Source: Planctomycetota bacterium (GTDB taxonomy: Bacteria; Planctomycetota; J058; JAJDCQ01). From it: DNA of 64,000 nt. Each line of letters begins with the position of its first letter. Position 1 is the first letter of the stretch. The DNA lies in assembly GCA_029260755.1 (NCBI GenBank), contig JAJDCQ010000185.1, positions 1 to 64,000 of the forward strand. Direction: 5' to 3'. The notes under the pieces were generated by a model that was not told the origin of the DNA, did no database searches, and was given only the letters and a program-made list of their open reading frames with translations. Made by a program: the position numbers and the translations under genes. Positions 34,544 through 44,200 of this stretch are shown piece by piece.

Positions 34544-34737
34544 GGCAGACTCCCTGGGCGGGCCCGGCGTGGCGGGCCCGGACGGATCGACGCGACTGGC
34601 CGCCGGCGACGCCGCCGGAGGGCCGGAACTGTCCTTCAATGCGGACGGGGTGTCAACCGGAGCGCTCCTGCCTTGCGGGCCTTCCCGGGGGGCGTCATCG
34701 TCGGGCTCACGGCGGACCGCCACGAGGACGATGCCCC

Positions 34738-36300
34738 TTGACCACCAACGCGCGAGACGACGGGGCCGCTCCGGACGGCCGAGCCGCGCTCGGCCTGCGA
34801 TGGTGGCCGCTCCTGCCGATCGCCGGCCTCGCCCTGATCGGGCCGGGCGCCCTCTGGTCGCTCGGCGGCCTCGACCGGGCGTGGCGCGTCCTCGGTACGA
34901 TGATCGTGGGCGTCCTCGTCCTGCTCGCGTTCTTCCTCTGGCTGGCGCTCGGCGCGCGGCTCCGCGGGCGAGCCCGGCTCGGCGCGGTCGGGGCGGTCCT
35001 CCTGGGGGCGCTCGCGCTCCTCGCGAACGTGCGTGTCGTCGGGGTGAGCGGCGACCTCGTCCCCGTCCTCGAGTGGCGCTGGGGCGGTCGGCCGGCCGAG
35101 CTCACCGGGCCGGGGGCCGAGGCGGCCGAGGTCACCGTCGCCGACTACCCCCAGTTCCAGGGCCCCGACCGGGACGGCTTCGTCCGCGGCGTGCAGCTGC
35201 AGGCGGACTGGACGGCGCACCCTCCGATCGAGGTCTGGCGGCGCCCCGTCGGCGAGGCCTGGTCGGCGTTCGCGATCGCCGGCGAGCGCGCCGTCACCCA
35301 GGAGCAGGACGGAGAGGACGAGCTCGTCGTCTGCTACGACCTGCGGAGCGGCGAGCGGCTCTGGAGCCACGCCGAGACGGCGCGGTTCGAGCGCAACGTC
35401 GGCGGGATCGGTCCGCGGGCCACCCCGACGATCGCCGACGGGCGGGTCTTCGCCATGGGCGCGACGGGGATCCTCGTCTGCCTCGACCTCGAGACGGGCG
35501 CGCCGAGCTGGCGCGCGGACACCTGGGCGCAGGCGAAGGCGAAGCCGAAGGGATGGGGTGACGCCTGCTCGCCGCTCGTCATGGCCGACGCGGGGCTCGT
35601 CGTCGTGAACCCGGGGACGAACGCCTGGACCCTCGCGGCCTACCGGATCGCCGACGGCGAGGTCGCCTGGCACGCGGGCGGCGCCCGGCCGGGCTACAGC
35701 TCACCGGTGCGGACGACGCTCGCGGGGCGCGACCAGATCCTCATGTTCTGCGACAACCGGCTCGTCGCGCAGTCGGCGACCGACGGCGCGCCGCTCTGGG
35801 AGGTGCGCTGGCTCCGGCGCGCGCAGTGCGTCTCGACGCCGCTCGTCCTGGATGGCGATCGCGTCCTCGTCTCGAGCGGCTACGGCGCCGGCGGTCGGCT
35901 CTACCGGATCACCCGCGCCGAGGACGGGACGCTCGAGCCCGAGGAGCTCTGGCACGGCGGCCGCCTCGCGGCGAAGTTCACGAACCTCATCCCCCGCGAC
36001 GGCGTCGTCTACGGGTTGACCGACGGCGTCCTCTCCGCGTTCTCGCTCGAGGACGGCAAGCGGCTCTGGCGCGGGCCGCGCTACGGCCACGGGCAGGTGA
36101 TCGCGGTCGGAGAGCTGCTCCTCGTCCAGGCGGAGTCGGGCGCGCTCGTCCTGGTCCGGGTCGACCCGGACGGGTTCGAGGAGCTCGGTCGCGTCGACGC
36201 GCTCTCGAGCAAGACCTGGAACCCGCCCGCGTTCGCGCCGCCGTTCCTGATCGTCCGCAACGACCGCGAGGCCGTCTGCTACCGGCTGGCGATCCGATAG
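34738..36300 (+). CDS. Membrane-anchored PQQ-like beta-propeller protein
   Basis: A protein of about 520 residues. Three membrane helices (about 23-43, 52-72, 81-98) precede a propeller of PQQ-like blades: YPQFQGPDRDGFV at the domain start, then LVVCYDLRSGERLW, LVCLDLETGAPSW, LAAYRIADGEVAW and LSAFSLEDGKRLW. It resembles the lipoprotein at 27003-28451 but has a different membrane anchor. The TTG at 34738 is in frame after a weak GAGG; an ATG at 34639 is also in frame but would add a Cys/Pro/Arg-rich stretch that looks non-coding. The function is unknown, probably an envelope binding protein. Confidence 0.8.
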   Translation: MTTNARDDGAAPDGRAALGLRWWPLLPIAGLALIGPGALWSLGGLDRAWRVLGTMIVGVLVLLAFFLWLALGARLRGRARLGAVGAVLLGALALLANVRVVGVSGDLVPVLEWRWGGRPAELTGPGAEAAEVTVADYPQFQGPDRDGFVRGVQLQADWTAHPPIEVWRRPVGEAWSAFAIAGERAVTQEQDGEDELVVCYDLRSGERLWSHAETARFERNVGGIGPRATPTIADGRVFAMGATGILVCLDLETGAPSWRADTWAQAKAKPKGWGDACSPLVMADAGLVVVNPGTNAWTLAAYRIADGEVAWHAGGARPGYSSPVRTTLAGRDQILMFCDNRLVAQSATDGAPLWEVRWLRRAQCVSTPLVLDGDRVLVSSGYGAGGRLYRITRAEDGTLEPEELWHGGRLAAKFTNLIPRDGVVYGLTDGVLSAFSLEDGKRLWRGPRYGHGQVIAVGELLLVQAESGALVLVRVDPDGFEELGRVDALSSKTWNPPAFAPPFLIVRNDREAVCYRLAIR

Positions 36301-36302
36301 GC

Positions 36303-36748
36303 GTGGGAGACGGCGTGACCGAGGCTGGCAGCGGAGCGCCCCCGGGCGAGGCGCGAACCCCGGTCGGTCAGATCGGGCGCTACGGCGTCCTCGGCGAGCT
36401 CGGCCGCGGAGGGATGGGCGCCGTCCGTCTACCGGGCGTGGGACCCGGCGCTGCGCCGCGAGGTCGCCCTCGAGCTGCGTCCTCGGAACGCCCGCCTACG
36501 TGGCGCCCGAGCAGGTCGGCGGCGTCGCCGAGCAGGGACCGCCGACCGACGTCTGGGGTCTCGGCACCCTCTACCGGGCGCTGACGGGCCGACCTCCGTT
36601 CACCGGCGACACGACCGCGGAGCTGCTCTTTCGCCTGATGCGCGACGAGCCGCCGGCGCCGCGCTCGCTCTCCCGGTCGATCCACATCGACCTCGAGACG
36701 ATCCTCGTCCGTTGTCTCGCGAAGGAAGGGGGCGGTCCTCTCACGTGA
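36303..36748 (+). pseudogene. Remnant of a Ser/Thr kinase gene
   Basis: It begins as a kinase ([20 protein letters not shown]), then a 4-base tandem duplication (CGTCCGTC at about 36421-36428) throws it out of frame. Removing one CGTC restores YRAWDPALRREVALELR. Right after this the sequence jumps to the activation segment in another frame (LGTPAYVAPEQVGG), skipping the catalytic loop and DFG. A 3' piece from 36500 continues with DVWGLGTLYRALTGRPPF and LETILVRCLAKE and then stops early. The gene directly follows the propeller gene. At least two independent lesions make it non-functional. Confidence 0.8.
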
Positions 36749-36857
36749 GCGCGAGGCGATCCTCCCGCGCCCCCGGGATTCAGGACGACGCCGAGGGCCG
36801 TGTCCTCGACTCGACGGCGACCGGCCCGAGCGGCATTCGCCGTCCGCGAGAGCACGA

Positions 36858-37211
36858 TCAACTACCTTGCGTCGCAGCGGTCGCATCCGTCTGCGCGGCC
36901 TGCGCGCGGGCTGCGCGGGCCTCGTGGGCCGCGCGCGTCCACGCTGACGCCTGCCGCCGCCCCCGCACGATCAACATGATCGCGATGATCTCGACGACCA
37001 CCGCGACCGCGAGCAGGCTGATCGCGCCGGGCGTCGGTCCGTCCCGCAAGAGGACCGCCGGCGCAGCGACGAGGGGCAGCAGGAAAAAGGAGGCGAGAAG
37101 CGCACCGGTCACGACGCGATCGCTTCCATCGGGGGAGAGCGAACGCGCGCAGCTCGAACAGCTGCTCGCGCCGACGGGTAGTGATTCGCCGCAGTGAATG
37201 CACTCGTTCAT
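36858..37211 (-). CDS. Zinc-ribbon membrane protein
   Basis: A 117-residue protein starting MNECIHCGE with GAGGAG seven bases before the ATG. Cys4-x2-Cys7 and Cys18-x2-Cys21 make a small zinc ribbon. Two membrane segments follow (about 34-54 and 64-82) and then a basic, Ala-rich helical tail. Such short zinc-ribbon membrane proteins are common and mostly uncharacterised. It is convergent with the decayed kinase. Confidence 0.7.
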   Translation of the reverse strand: MNECIHCGESLPVGASSCSSCARSLSPDGSDRVVTGALLASFFLLPLVAAPAVLLRDGPTPGAISLLAVAVVVEIIAIMLIVRGRRQASAWTRAAHEARAARAQAAQTDATAATQGS

Positions 37212-38169
37212 TGGATTCTCCTCGTCCACGGTCCGGGGAGCGGACCGCGGTGATCATGTGCTTCGACTCTCGTCGGGAACGGCCGCCCGGACCCGAACGC
37301 GACGGTGCGTTCGAGCGGAGGCGAGCCGGGGCTAGACGAGAGGAGCGGGAGGAGCGCGGCTGCGCAGGTCGCCGGCGAGCAGGGCGCCGCGACGCTGGCG
37401 ACGTCCCAGAGTCGTGGCGGATCGAGCCGGTCGGGATGGGAGAACGACGTGGACGGGACGGCAGGCGACGGACCGGTTCGGCTCCGTCTGCCCCCGGTCG
37501 CTCACCAGCTCGGATCGGTTGCATTCGAGCTGCTGCGCCGGGAGCTCGAGATCCATCGCGCTCGAGAGGCGCCCAGCGGCATCGATCGAGCCCGAGACGG
37601 CCGAGCGGATGCCCGGGCCGAACGAGCAGGCGAGCGCCAGCACGAGCAGAATCAGCCGCCCGCTGGCGGCGGATCGCCGGGTTCCACGCGCTCGCCGGTC
37701 GGCTCGCATGCTCCCATGCTATCTCGGCGGACCGGTCCGGTCGAGAGTGGTCGGAGGCCGGCCGCAGCGGCGCGAGTCGACCCGCCGTCACGCCGGACGT
37801 TCCGCGTGGTCGTGGCGGCACCGGCGGTCGTCGTGGTCCGTCAGCCTGGCCGCCGCACCGATGTCCTCCATATCGTCGATCCAGGGTTGGACTCGTCGAT
37901 CTTCGGGGATCCTCTCCCGCAGGCGGCCTCTCTCCTGCGGTAGCACGAGCGGTCTCTCGAGAAGCACCGGCGCGACCGGTTCGGGCGCGCCTTCATGCGC
38001 TGGCTCGTCCATGACGAGTTCGGGAGCGACCACCGACCCTCTCTCGACGAACGTCCTCCGGGCCTCGCGATCCGGGGCGAGACGGACGGGCGTTTCGCGG
38101 CGCGCGGTAGGCGGGTATCCTCCGCCCACGGCGCGGGCGCAAGGCGCACTTCATCGAGAGGAACCCGAC
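37212..38169. other. Long region without a convincing gene
   Basis: 958 bases between the zinc-ribbon gene and mgtE. Short open frames exist on both strands but lack family motifs, and their third-position GC is weaker than in real neighbours. One minus-strand frame (37332-37709, 125 codons) starts with a signal-peptide-like stretch (RLILLVLALACSFG) but turns into Arg/Ser-rich sequence. Plus-strand fragments near 37850-38100 look faintly coding across an in-frame stop at 37941. This may be a decayed gene or two; I cannot identify them. Confidence 0.5.
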
Positions 38170-39528
38170 GTGGAAGACGAGCCGACCGAGACCGGGGAGC
38201 GGCTTGCCGCCCTGATGGCCGACGAGCAGGTCGACGAGGCCGCGACCCTGCTCCGCTCCCTCCATCCGGGCGAGACGGCTCACCTCGTCCTCGAGTTGCC
38301 CGAAGAGGACCGTGAGAAGCTGCTGCTGGCCCTGCCTCCCGAGGTCGGCGCCGACGTTCTCGAGGAGCTTCCGGATGACGTGGCGGCTGCCACCGTCCGG
38401 GACATGAGTCCCGATGACGCCGCGCGCATGGTCCAGGAGATGAGGACCGACGAAGAGGTCGACCTCCTCGGCGACCTGCCCCCCGCGGCGGCGGAGGCCA
38501 TCCTCGCCCACGTCGATGACGCCGATGCGGTCATCGCTCGCGACCTCCTCCGCCACGCGGAGGACAGCGCCGGCGGGCTCATGCAGACCGAGTTCATCGC
38601 CATCCCGAAAGGCATGGTGGCGGGCGAGGTCGTGCGTCAGCTGCGGGACAAGGCGGCAGAGTACGCCGATTACCCCGCGTCCTACCTCTACGTCCTCGAC
38701 GAGGCGGGCTGCCTCGACGGAGTGGTCAGCCTGAGGGCGCTGCTTCTCTGCGACGAGGCGACGCCCATCTGGGAGATCAAGCACCCCTCGGCCGTCTCGC
38801 TGCGGGTCGACACCGCCCGCGAGGAGCTGGTGCGGGTCTTCCGGACCTACCACTACCTGGCGATTCCGGTGGTGGACGGAGACGGCAAGCTGGTCGGCGT
38901 CGTCACCCAGGACGACGCCATGCGCCTCGCCGGGGAGGAGGCCGAGGGGGAGATGCTCAAGTTCGCCGGCATCGTCGGCGGCGAGGAGCTGCGCGACATG
39001 CCGTTCCACCTGCGGTCGCGCCGCCGGCTGTCGTGGCTGAGCATCAACATCCTTCTGAACGTCCTCGCGGCGAGCGTCATCGCCGCCTACCAGGAGACGC
39101 TCGAGGCCGCGATCGCGATCGCCGTCTTCCTCCCCATCATCTCGGACATGAGCGGCTGCTCGGGGAACCAGGCGGTGGCGGTCAGCATCCGCGAGCTGTC
39201 GCTCGATCGGATCGAACCCCGGCACGCCCTCTGGGTGCTCGGCAAGGAGGTGACGATCGGCCTGCTGAACGGCCTCGTCCTCGGCCTGATCATCGGCCTG
39301 GTCGCCTGGGCGTGGAAGGGGAACGCGGTGCTCGGCCTGCTGGTCGGCGGGGCGCTGTGGATCAACACCATCTTCGCCGTGATGCTCGGCGGCCTCGTCC
39401 CCCTGCTCCTGCGCCGCCTGAACCAGGACCCGGCCCTCGCCTCGGGGCCGATCCTGACGACCCTGACCGACGCGGCCGGCTTCTTCCTCATGCTGGCCCT
39501 GGCGACCCGGTTCTTGCACCTGTTGTGA
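38170..39528 (+). CDS. mgtE: Magnesium transporter MgtE
   Basis: A 452-residue channel, the usual size. The N domain (about 1-130) has helical repeats with ELPEEDREKLLLALP and LLGDLPP; two CBS domains span about 135-255 (LMQTEFIAIP, IPVVDGDGKLVGVVTQDDA). A linker helix leads to five membrane helices with DMSGCSGNQAVAVSIRELSL, the segment lining the ion path. MgtE imports Mg2+, with the N and CBS domains closing the pore when cytosolic Mg2+ is high. GTG at 38170 follows GAGAGG and gives the standard N-terminus. It is a single-gene unit; its upstream region holds no clear gene. Confidence 0.95.
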   Translation: MEDEPTETGERLAALMADEQVDEAATLLRSLHPGETAHLVLELPEEDREKLLLALPPEVGADVLEELPDDVAAATVRDMSPDDAARMVQEMRTDEEVDLLGDLPPAAAEAILAHVDDADAVIARDLLRHAEDSAGGLMQTEFIAIPKGMVAGEVVRQLRDKAAEYADYPASYLYVLDEAGCLDGVVSLRALLLCDEATPIWEIKHPSAVSLRVDTAREELVRVFRTYHYLAIPVVDGDGKLVGVVTQDDAMRLAGEEAEGEMLKFAGIVGGEELRDMPFHLRSRRRLSWLSINILLNVLAASVIAAYQETLEAAIAIAVFLPIISDMSGCSGNQAVAVSIRELSLDRIEPRHALWVLGKEVTIGLLNGLVLGLIIGLVAWAWKGNAVLGLLVGGALWINTIFAVMLGGLVPLLLRRLNQDPALASGPILTTLTDAAGFFLMLALATRFLHLL

Positions 39529-39567
39529 ACGGGACCGCAGCGGACTCTCTCTCTTCCTACTTTACTG

Positions 39568-39595
39568 TTGCTTGGCCCACCAGTTGCGGTTAACA
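39568..39595 (+). promoter_or_regulatory. Putative promoter of the IPT/FG-GAP surface protein
   Basis: TTGCTT (39568-39573) and TTAACA (39590-39595) are spaced by 16 bases in an unusually AT-rich stretch for this genome, 88 bases before the ATG at 39684. Confidence 0.3.
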
Positions 39596-39683
39596 ATTTC
39601 CGGTAGTCGCGTCGCCGACCCGCAGCAACTCGTCACCATCGAAGAGCTTGAAGGCGCCCAGGTCCGGCGCGGGGGAATCCGAA

Positions 39684-42600
39684 ATGCGTGCTCTCCAGCG
39701 CGGCCTCGTCATCGGGGGCCTCTCAGTGATCGCCGTCATCGTCCAGACGAGCCCGGCGTTCGCGTACCCGCTTCGGGCCCAGACGGGCTATCGCAACGTG
39801 CCGTTCCAGTGGCGGAGCGAGTACAGCACGCGCCACCAGGGCGGCTACCTTCAGTTCGAGCTCGAGGTAACCGCGGGGCAGCAGTACGAGCTGCTCACTC
39901 AGGACATCGACGGGGCGACCACGCGCAATTCTTACCTCTACCTCTGGGACAACGACGGTGCGTTCGTCGCGCAGGCGGACGGCAGCCAGGTCGCGGTCGG
40001 CGTCGAGCGGGGCGCGGCGAGGATCCGCTTCACCGCGAACGTCACCGGCACCTACTACGCGCGCCTGCGCTCGCTCGAGCGCGGCCTCTACGGCAACTGC
40101 ACGATCGCGCTGCTCCACGCCGTCGACGCGTTCACCGTCGACGACATGGCGCCGTCGTCCGGACCGACCGCGGGCGGCACGTCCGTGACGATCACCGGCA
40201 ACGGATTCACCGCCGGGGCGACCGCGACGCTCGGCGGGGCGCCGCTGGCCGACATCGTCGTCGTCGACGGCACGACGATGACCGCGACCACGCCCGCGCT
40301 CCCCACGGGGTCGTACGATCTCGTCGTCACGGTCGGAAGCGATCAGGCGACGCTCGCCGGGGCGTTCCAGGCGGTCGATGGGCCGACCCTCACCTCGATC
40401 AGCCCGACCAGCGGCATCGCCGGCCAGTCGTTCGTCACGATCGCCGGGACCAACTTCCACGTCGGCATGACGGTGACGCTCGGCGGCGTCCCCTTCGACA
40501 ACCTGCTCGTGGCGAGCGACACGCAGACGACCGCCCTGGTCCCGCTCGTCCCGCCCGGGACCTACGACGTCACCGTGATCACGAGCACCGGCTCGGCGAT
40601 CCTCCCGGCGGCGTTCACGGTCGTGAGCGCGAGCTCGCTCACCGTCAGCACCATCAACCCCGATCAGGGACCGACCGCCGGCGGCATCGGCGTCACCGTC
40701 AGCGGGACCGGATTCGAGCCGGGCCTGCAGGCGACGATCGGCGGCGCGCCCATCGCTGGCCTCACCCTCGTGAACGACCGGACGTTCTCGGGGACGACGC
40801 CCACGCTCCCCGCGGGGACCTACGATCTGACCGTCACCACGTCGACCGGGTCGGTCACCCTCCCGAACGCGTTCACGTTCACCGACGCGACGCCGCCGCC
40901 GGTCGCGCTCACCTCGATCAGCCCTTCGGAAGGGACCGACGCGGGCGGCACGCCGGTCACGCTGACCGGCACCGGGTTCGCGGCCGGCATGAGCGCCACG
41001 ATCGGCGGCGCCTCGCTCGGCGACATCGTCGTCGTGAGCGGCACGACCCTCACCGGCACGAGCCCCGCCCTGCCCGCGGGAACCTACGATGTGGCGATCT
41101 CGGTCCCGCGCTCCTCGGCGCTGTCGCGCGTGTCGACCCTGAGGGACGCGTTCACCGTCAACGGGCCGGCGGCGCCGACGGTCACCGCGGTGAGCCCCGC
41201 GGAGGGGAACGCCGCGGGCGGCACCCAGGTCACCATCACCGGGACCGGCTTCGGCCCGAGCGTCCAGGCTCGCATCGGCGGCGCGCCGCTGGGTAACTCC
41301 ACCGTGGTGGACGACACCACGATGACCGGCACGACGCCGGCGCTCGCCCTCGGTCCGCACGACGTCGTCGTCGTCTCCGTCAACGGCCAGGGGACGCTCC
41401 CCGGCGGATTCCGCGCGCTCGAGGTGCTCAGCCTCGACTACGTCCGGCCGGCCTCGGGGCCCGTCACCGGCGGCGCCACCGTCTACGTCCACGGCACCGG
41501 CTTCGCCTCGGGCACCCAGGCGACGATCGGCGGCGCCGCGCTCGGCGGGCTCGTCATCGACTCGGACACGCTCCTGCACGGCACGACTCCCGCGCTCGCC
41601 GAGGGGACCTACGACCTGACGGTGGTGAATCCCGGCGGGAGCCAGGCGACCCTCGCCGGCGGGTTCCGCGTCACCGCGGCGCCGACGATCGCCTCGATCG
41701 ACCCGGCCGTGGCGTCGGCCAGCGCGACGACCGTCACGATCCGCGGCACGGGGTTCGTCGACCTGCAGGATCTGCCCGGCCGATCCAAGGCGGTGACGAT
41801 CGGCGGCCAGTCGGTGGCGCGCGTGACCCTGGTGAGCGCGCAGGAGATCCAGGTCGAGACGCGCAACCTGACGCCGGGCTACCACGACGTCGTCGTGGGG
41901 ACGACCGCCGGAACGGCGACCCTGCCCGGCGCCTACCACGTGGTGCCGCGCGCCGTGGTGACGTCGGTCGAGCCGTCCGAGGGCCCGATCGCCGGCGGAA
42001 CCGCGATCACGATCCGCGGCACCGACTTCGTGGGCGTGACGTCGGTGATCTTCGACGCCAATCCGAGTCGGACGCTCGCCGACCTCGTCGTGCTCGACGA
42101 CCAGACGATCACCGGCACCGTCCCGGCCCTCCCCAAGGGCGACCACCAGATCGGCGTCAGGGCCGTCGGTGGGACGGGGCAGCTCGGGAACGCCTTCCGC
42201 GCGATCGCCCCGCCGAGCATCAGCTCGATCGATCCGGCGACCGGCTCGATCGCCGGCGGCACCGCGATCACGATCTCGGGACACGACTTCATCGCCGGCA
42301 GCCAGGTCACGATCGACGGGCTGCCGCTCTCGAGCGTCGTCGTCGATCCCGAGCGGACGATCACGGGCGTCACGCCCGCGCTGCCGGCCGGACCGCACGA
42401 CGTCGTCGTGACCCACCCCTACGGCCAGGCCACCCTCCCGGGCGGCTTCATCACCGGGACGTCGCCGACGGTCACGAGCATCGACCCCGCGAGCGGTCCG
42501 CGGACCGGCGGGACGATCGTGACCGTCCGGGGCAGCGGGTTCGGGTCGGGGGCGGCCCTCGAGGTGACGATCGGCACGGTCGCCCTCACCGGCGTGGTCG

Positions 42601-44048
42601 TGACGAGCGACACCGAGGTCAGCGGCACCACCGCCGACCTGATCGGAGCGGGCGCGCACGACGTGACGGTGACGACCCCCTTCGGGCAGGCGATCCTCCC
42701 CGGCGCGTTCACGGCCACGGGGAGCTCCGGGGCGGTCCGGCTGACCTCGCCGAGCCCGGAACGCAACGGCGCGTTCGGCGCCGCGATGGCCACCGGAGAC
42801 GTCGATGGCGACGGGCGCGAGGAGCTCTTCTTCGGCGTCCCGCGTGCGACCGTCGACGGGCACGCGGAGGCCGGCGAGGTCGTCGTGATGACCGCGGACG
42901 GTCAGGGCGGCTTCGCCGTGAGCGCGCGCGTGCGCGCGCCCACTCCGGTCGCGGACGCGTGGTTCGGTTACTCGGTGGCCACCGGCGACGTGAACGCCGA
43001 CGGGCGCACCGATCTCGTCGTCGGCATGCCCGGAAGCAACTTCAGGATCGCGAGTGACGCGGGGTTCGTCTACGTGTTCCTCGCCGACGGGACGGGCGGC
43101 TTCGGCCCGCCCGTCCGGCTGACTCGCAACGCATCCGGGAACGGCCTGCTGAGGCGCTTCGGTACGGCGGTCGCGACGGGCGACATCGACGGCGACGGTG
43201 ACGACGACGTCGCGGTGGGCGCACCGTCGAACCACCTCCAGTTCTTCGCCGTGTATCCCGGCGAGGTCTGGACGTACCGATCGGACGGCCGGGGCGGCTT
43301 CGCGGCCGGCGCCGGACTGGCCGATCCGCTCGATGCCGGCTGGAGCTCGCTCTTCGGCCGCACTCTCGCCTGCGGCGACGTGAACGGCGACGGCAACGAC
43401 GACGTCGTCGTCGGCGCGCCGCAGGCCGACCCCGGCGCCCAGTCGTCCGCCGGCGCCGTGGTCGCGCTCTACTCCAACGGGGCCGGTTGGTACACGAGCG
43501 GCGTCCTGCTGAGCGAGACCGTCCCTCAGCGTGATACGTTCGTCGGTGCGGTCCTGATCGCCGGCGACCTGGACGGCGACGGGCGAGCCGAGGTGATCGC
43601 GGGCGCGCCGAGCGCCGGCGACGCCGGCCTCACCAACTCGGGTAGGATCGCCATCTTCAGCCGCGACGCTCAGGGCCGCTTCACGACCACGTCACGGATC
43701 TCACCGCTGCAGCAGCAGAACGGCAAGTTCGGGAGCTCGCTCGCCATCGCCGACCTCGATGGAGACTCTCGACGCGACCTGATCGTCGGCTCGGCCGGCG
43801 CCGACGCAGCCGGGGTGAGCGGCGGCGCGGTCTTCGCCCTGCCCAACGACGGCGCTGGCGGATTCGGCGCGGCGACCATCCTCGTCTCCCCGAGCCCCGA
43901 GTCCGGTGCCCTCTTCGGCGGCGCCGTCGTCGCCGGCGACTTCCTCGGCGACGCCCGGACGGATCTCACCGTCGGCAGCCACGGCGTCACCGTCGGAGGC
44001 CTCGCGGACGCCGGAGCCGCCTACGTCTTCGACACGGCGAGACCCTAG
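39684..44048 (+). CDS. Giant secreted protein with ten IPT/TIG domains and seven FG-GAP repeats
   Basis: A 1454-residue exported protein starting at ATG with GGGGGA upstream. Signal peptide 1-27 (ends SPAFA). Residues 28-150 resemble a PPC-type beta domain (YLYLWDNDGAF). Ten IPT/TIG Ig-like domains follow to about residue 1010, each starting I-x-P-x-x-G-x-x-x-GG-x-x-(V/I)-T-(I/V)-x-G-x-(G/N/D)-F. The C-terminal 430 residues hold seven FG-GAP repeats with calcium-loop motifs such as GDVDGDGREE, GDVNADGRTD, GDIDGDGDDD and GDLDGDGRAE, enough for one closed seven-blade integrin-alpha-like propeller. It probably acts at the cell surface in adhesion or binding. Two hairpins follow the stop codon. 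Confidence 0.93.
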   Translation: MRALQRGLVIGGLSVIAVIVQTSPAFAYPLRAQTGYRNVPFQWRSEYSTRHQGGYLQFELEVTAGQQYELLTQDIDGATTRNSYLYLWDNDGAFVAQADGSQVAVGVERGAARIRFTANVTGTYYARLRSLERGLYGNCTIALLHAVDAFTVDDMAPSSGPTAGGTSVTITGNGFTAGATATLGGAPLADIVVVDGTTMTATTPALPTGSYDLVVTVGSDQATLAGAFQAVDGPTLTSISPTSGIAGQSFVTIAGTNFHVGMTVTLGGVPFDNLLVASDTQTTALVPLVPPGTYDVTVITSTGSAILPAAFTVVSASSLTVSTINPDQGPTAGGIGVTVSGTGFEPGLQATIGGAPIAGLTLVNDRTFSGTTPTLPAGTYDLTVTTSTGSVTLPNAFTFTDATPPPVALTSISPSEGTDAGGTPVTLTGTGFAAGMSATIGGASLGDIVVVSGTTLTGTSPALPAGTYDVAISVPRSSALSRVSTLRDAFTVNGPAAPTVTAVSPAEGNAAGGTQVTITGTGFGPSVQARIGGAPLGNSTVVDDTTMTGTTPALALGPHDVVVVSVNGQGTLPGGFRALEVLSLDYVRPASGPVTGGATVYVHGTGFASGTQATIGGAALGGLVIDSDTLLHGTTPALAEGTYDLTVVNPGGSQATLAGGFRVTAAPTIASIDPAVASASATTVTIRGTGFVDLQDLPGRSKAVTIGGQSVARVTLVSAQEIQVETRNLTPGYHDVVVGTTAGTATLPGAYHVVPRAVVTSVEPSEGPIAGGTAITIRGTDFVGVTSVIFDANPSRTLADLVVLDDQTITGTVPALPKGDHQIGVRAVGGTGQLGNAFRAIAPPSISSIDPATGSIAGGTAITISGHDFIAGSQVTIDGLPLSSVVVDPERTITGVTPALPAGPHDVVVTHPYGQATLPGGFITGTSPTVTSIDPASGPRTGGTIVTVRGSGFGSGAALEVTIGTVALTGVVVTSDTEVSGTTADLIGAGAHDVTVTTPFGQAILPGAFTATGSSGAVRLTSPSPERNGAFGAAMATGDVDGDGREELFFGVPRATVDGHAEAGEVVVMTADGQGGFAVSARVRAPTPVADAWFGYSVATGDVNADGRTDLVVGMPGSNFRIASDAGFVYVFLADGTGGFGPPVRLTRNASGNGLLRRFGTAVATGDIDGDGDDDVAVGAPSNHLQFFAVYPGEVWTYRSDGRGGFAAGAGLADPLDAGWSSLFGRTLACGDVNGDGNDDVVVGAPQADPGAQSSAGAVVALYSNGAGWYTSGVLLSETVPQRDTFVGAVLIAGDLDGDGRAEVIAGAPSAGDAGLTNSGRIAIFSRDAQGRFTTTSRISPLQQQNGKFGSSLAIADLDGDSRRDLIVGSAGADAAGVSGGAVFALPNDGAGGFGAATILVSPSPESGALFGGAVVAGDFLGDARTDLTVGSHGVTVGGLADAGAAYVFDTARP

Positions 44049-44051
44049 CTA

Positions 44052-44104
44052 GGCGGGCGTACCCGCCCGAGCGCCAACGGCCGAGCGCCCCGGGCCGCCG
44101 TTGG
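44052..44104 (+). terminator. Double hairpin after surface-protein gene
   Basis: GGCGGG/CCCGCC around CGTA (44052-44067), then CCAACGGC (44074-44081) pairing with GCCGTTGG (44097-44104) around a GC-rich loop. The first stem starts four bases after the stop codon. Confidence 0.5.
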
Positions 44105-44154
44105 AATCGCCGATCCGGAGAGCCTTGACCTCCACAGTCTGAGGCGGGCCTGGA

Positions 44155-44200
44155 TCCCTACGGCGAAGCGAGCTGACATTCCGGACGCCGGCCGTAGGGA
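44155..44200 (+). repeat. Perfect 10-bp inverted repeat in leader
   Basis: TCCCTACGGC (44155-44164) and GCCGTAGGGA (44191-44200) are exact inverse complements with 26 bases between them. The position before the histone-like gene suggests a structured leader or protein site. Confidence 0.45.

Noticed and set aside
37332-37709. Possible small secreted protein on the minus strand
   Set aside because: The signal-like start is followed by Arg/Ser-rich sequence with declining third-position GC and no ribosome site; kept only as a remark on the region.
39723-43235. 1170-codon antisense frame over the IPT/FG-GAP gene
   Set aside because: It has no signal peptide or domain motif, and the plus frame has ten clear IPT and seven FG-GAP repeats.
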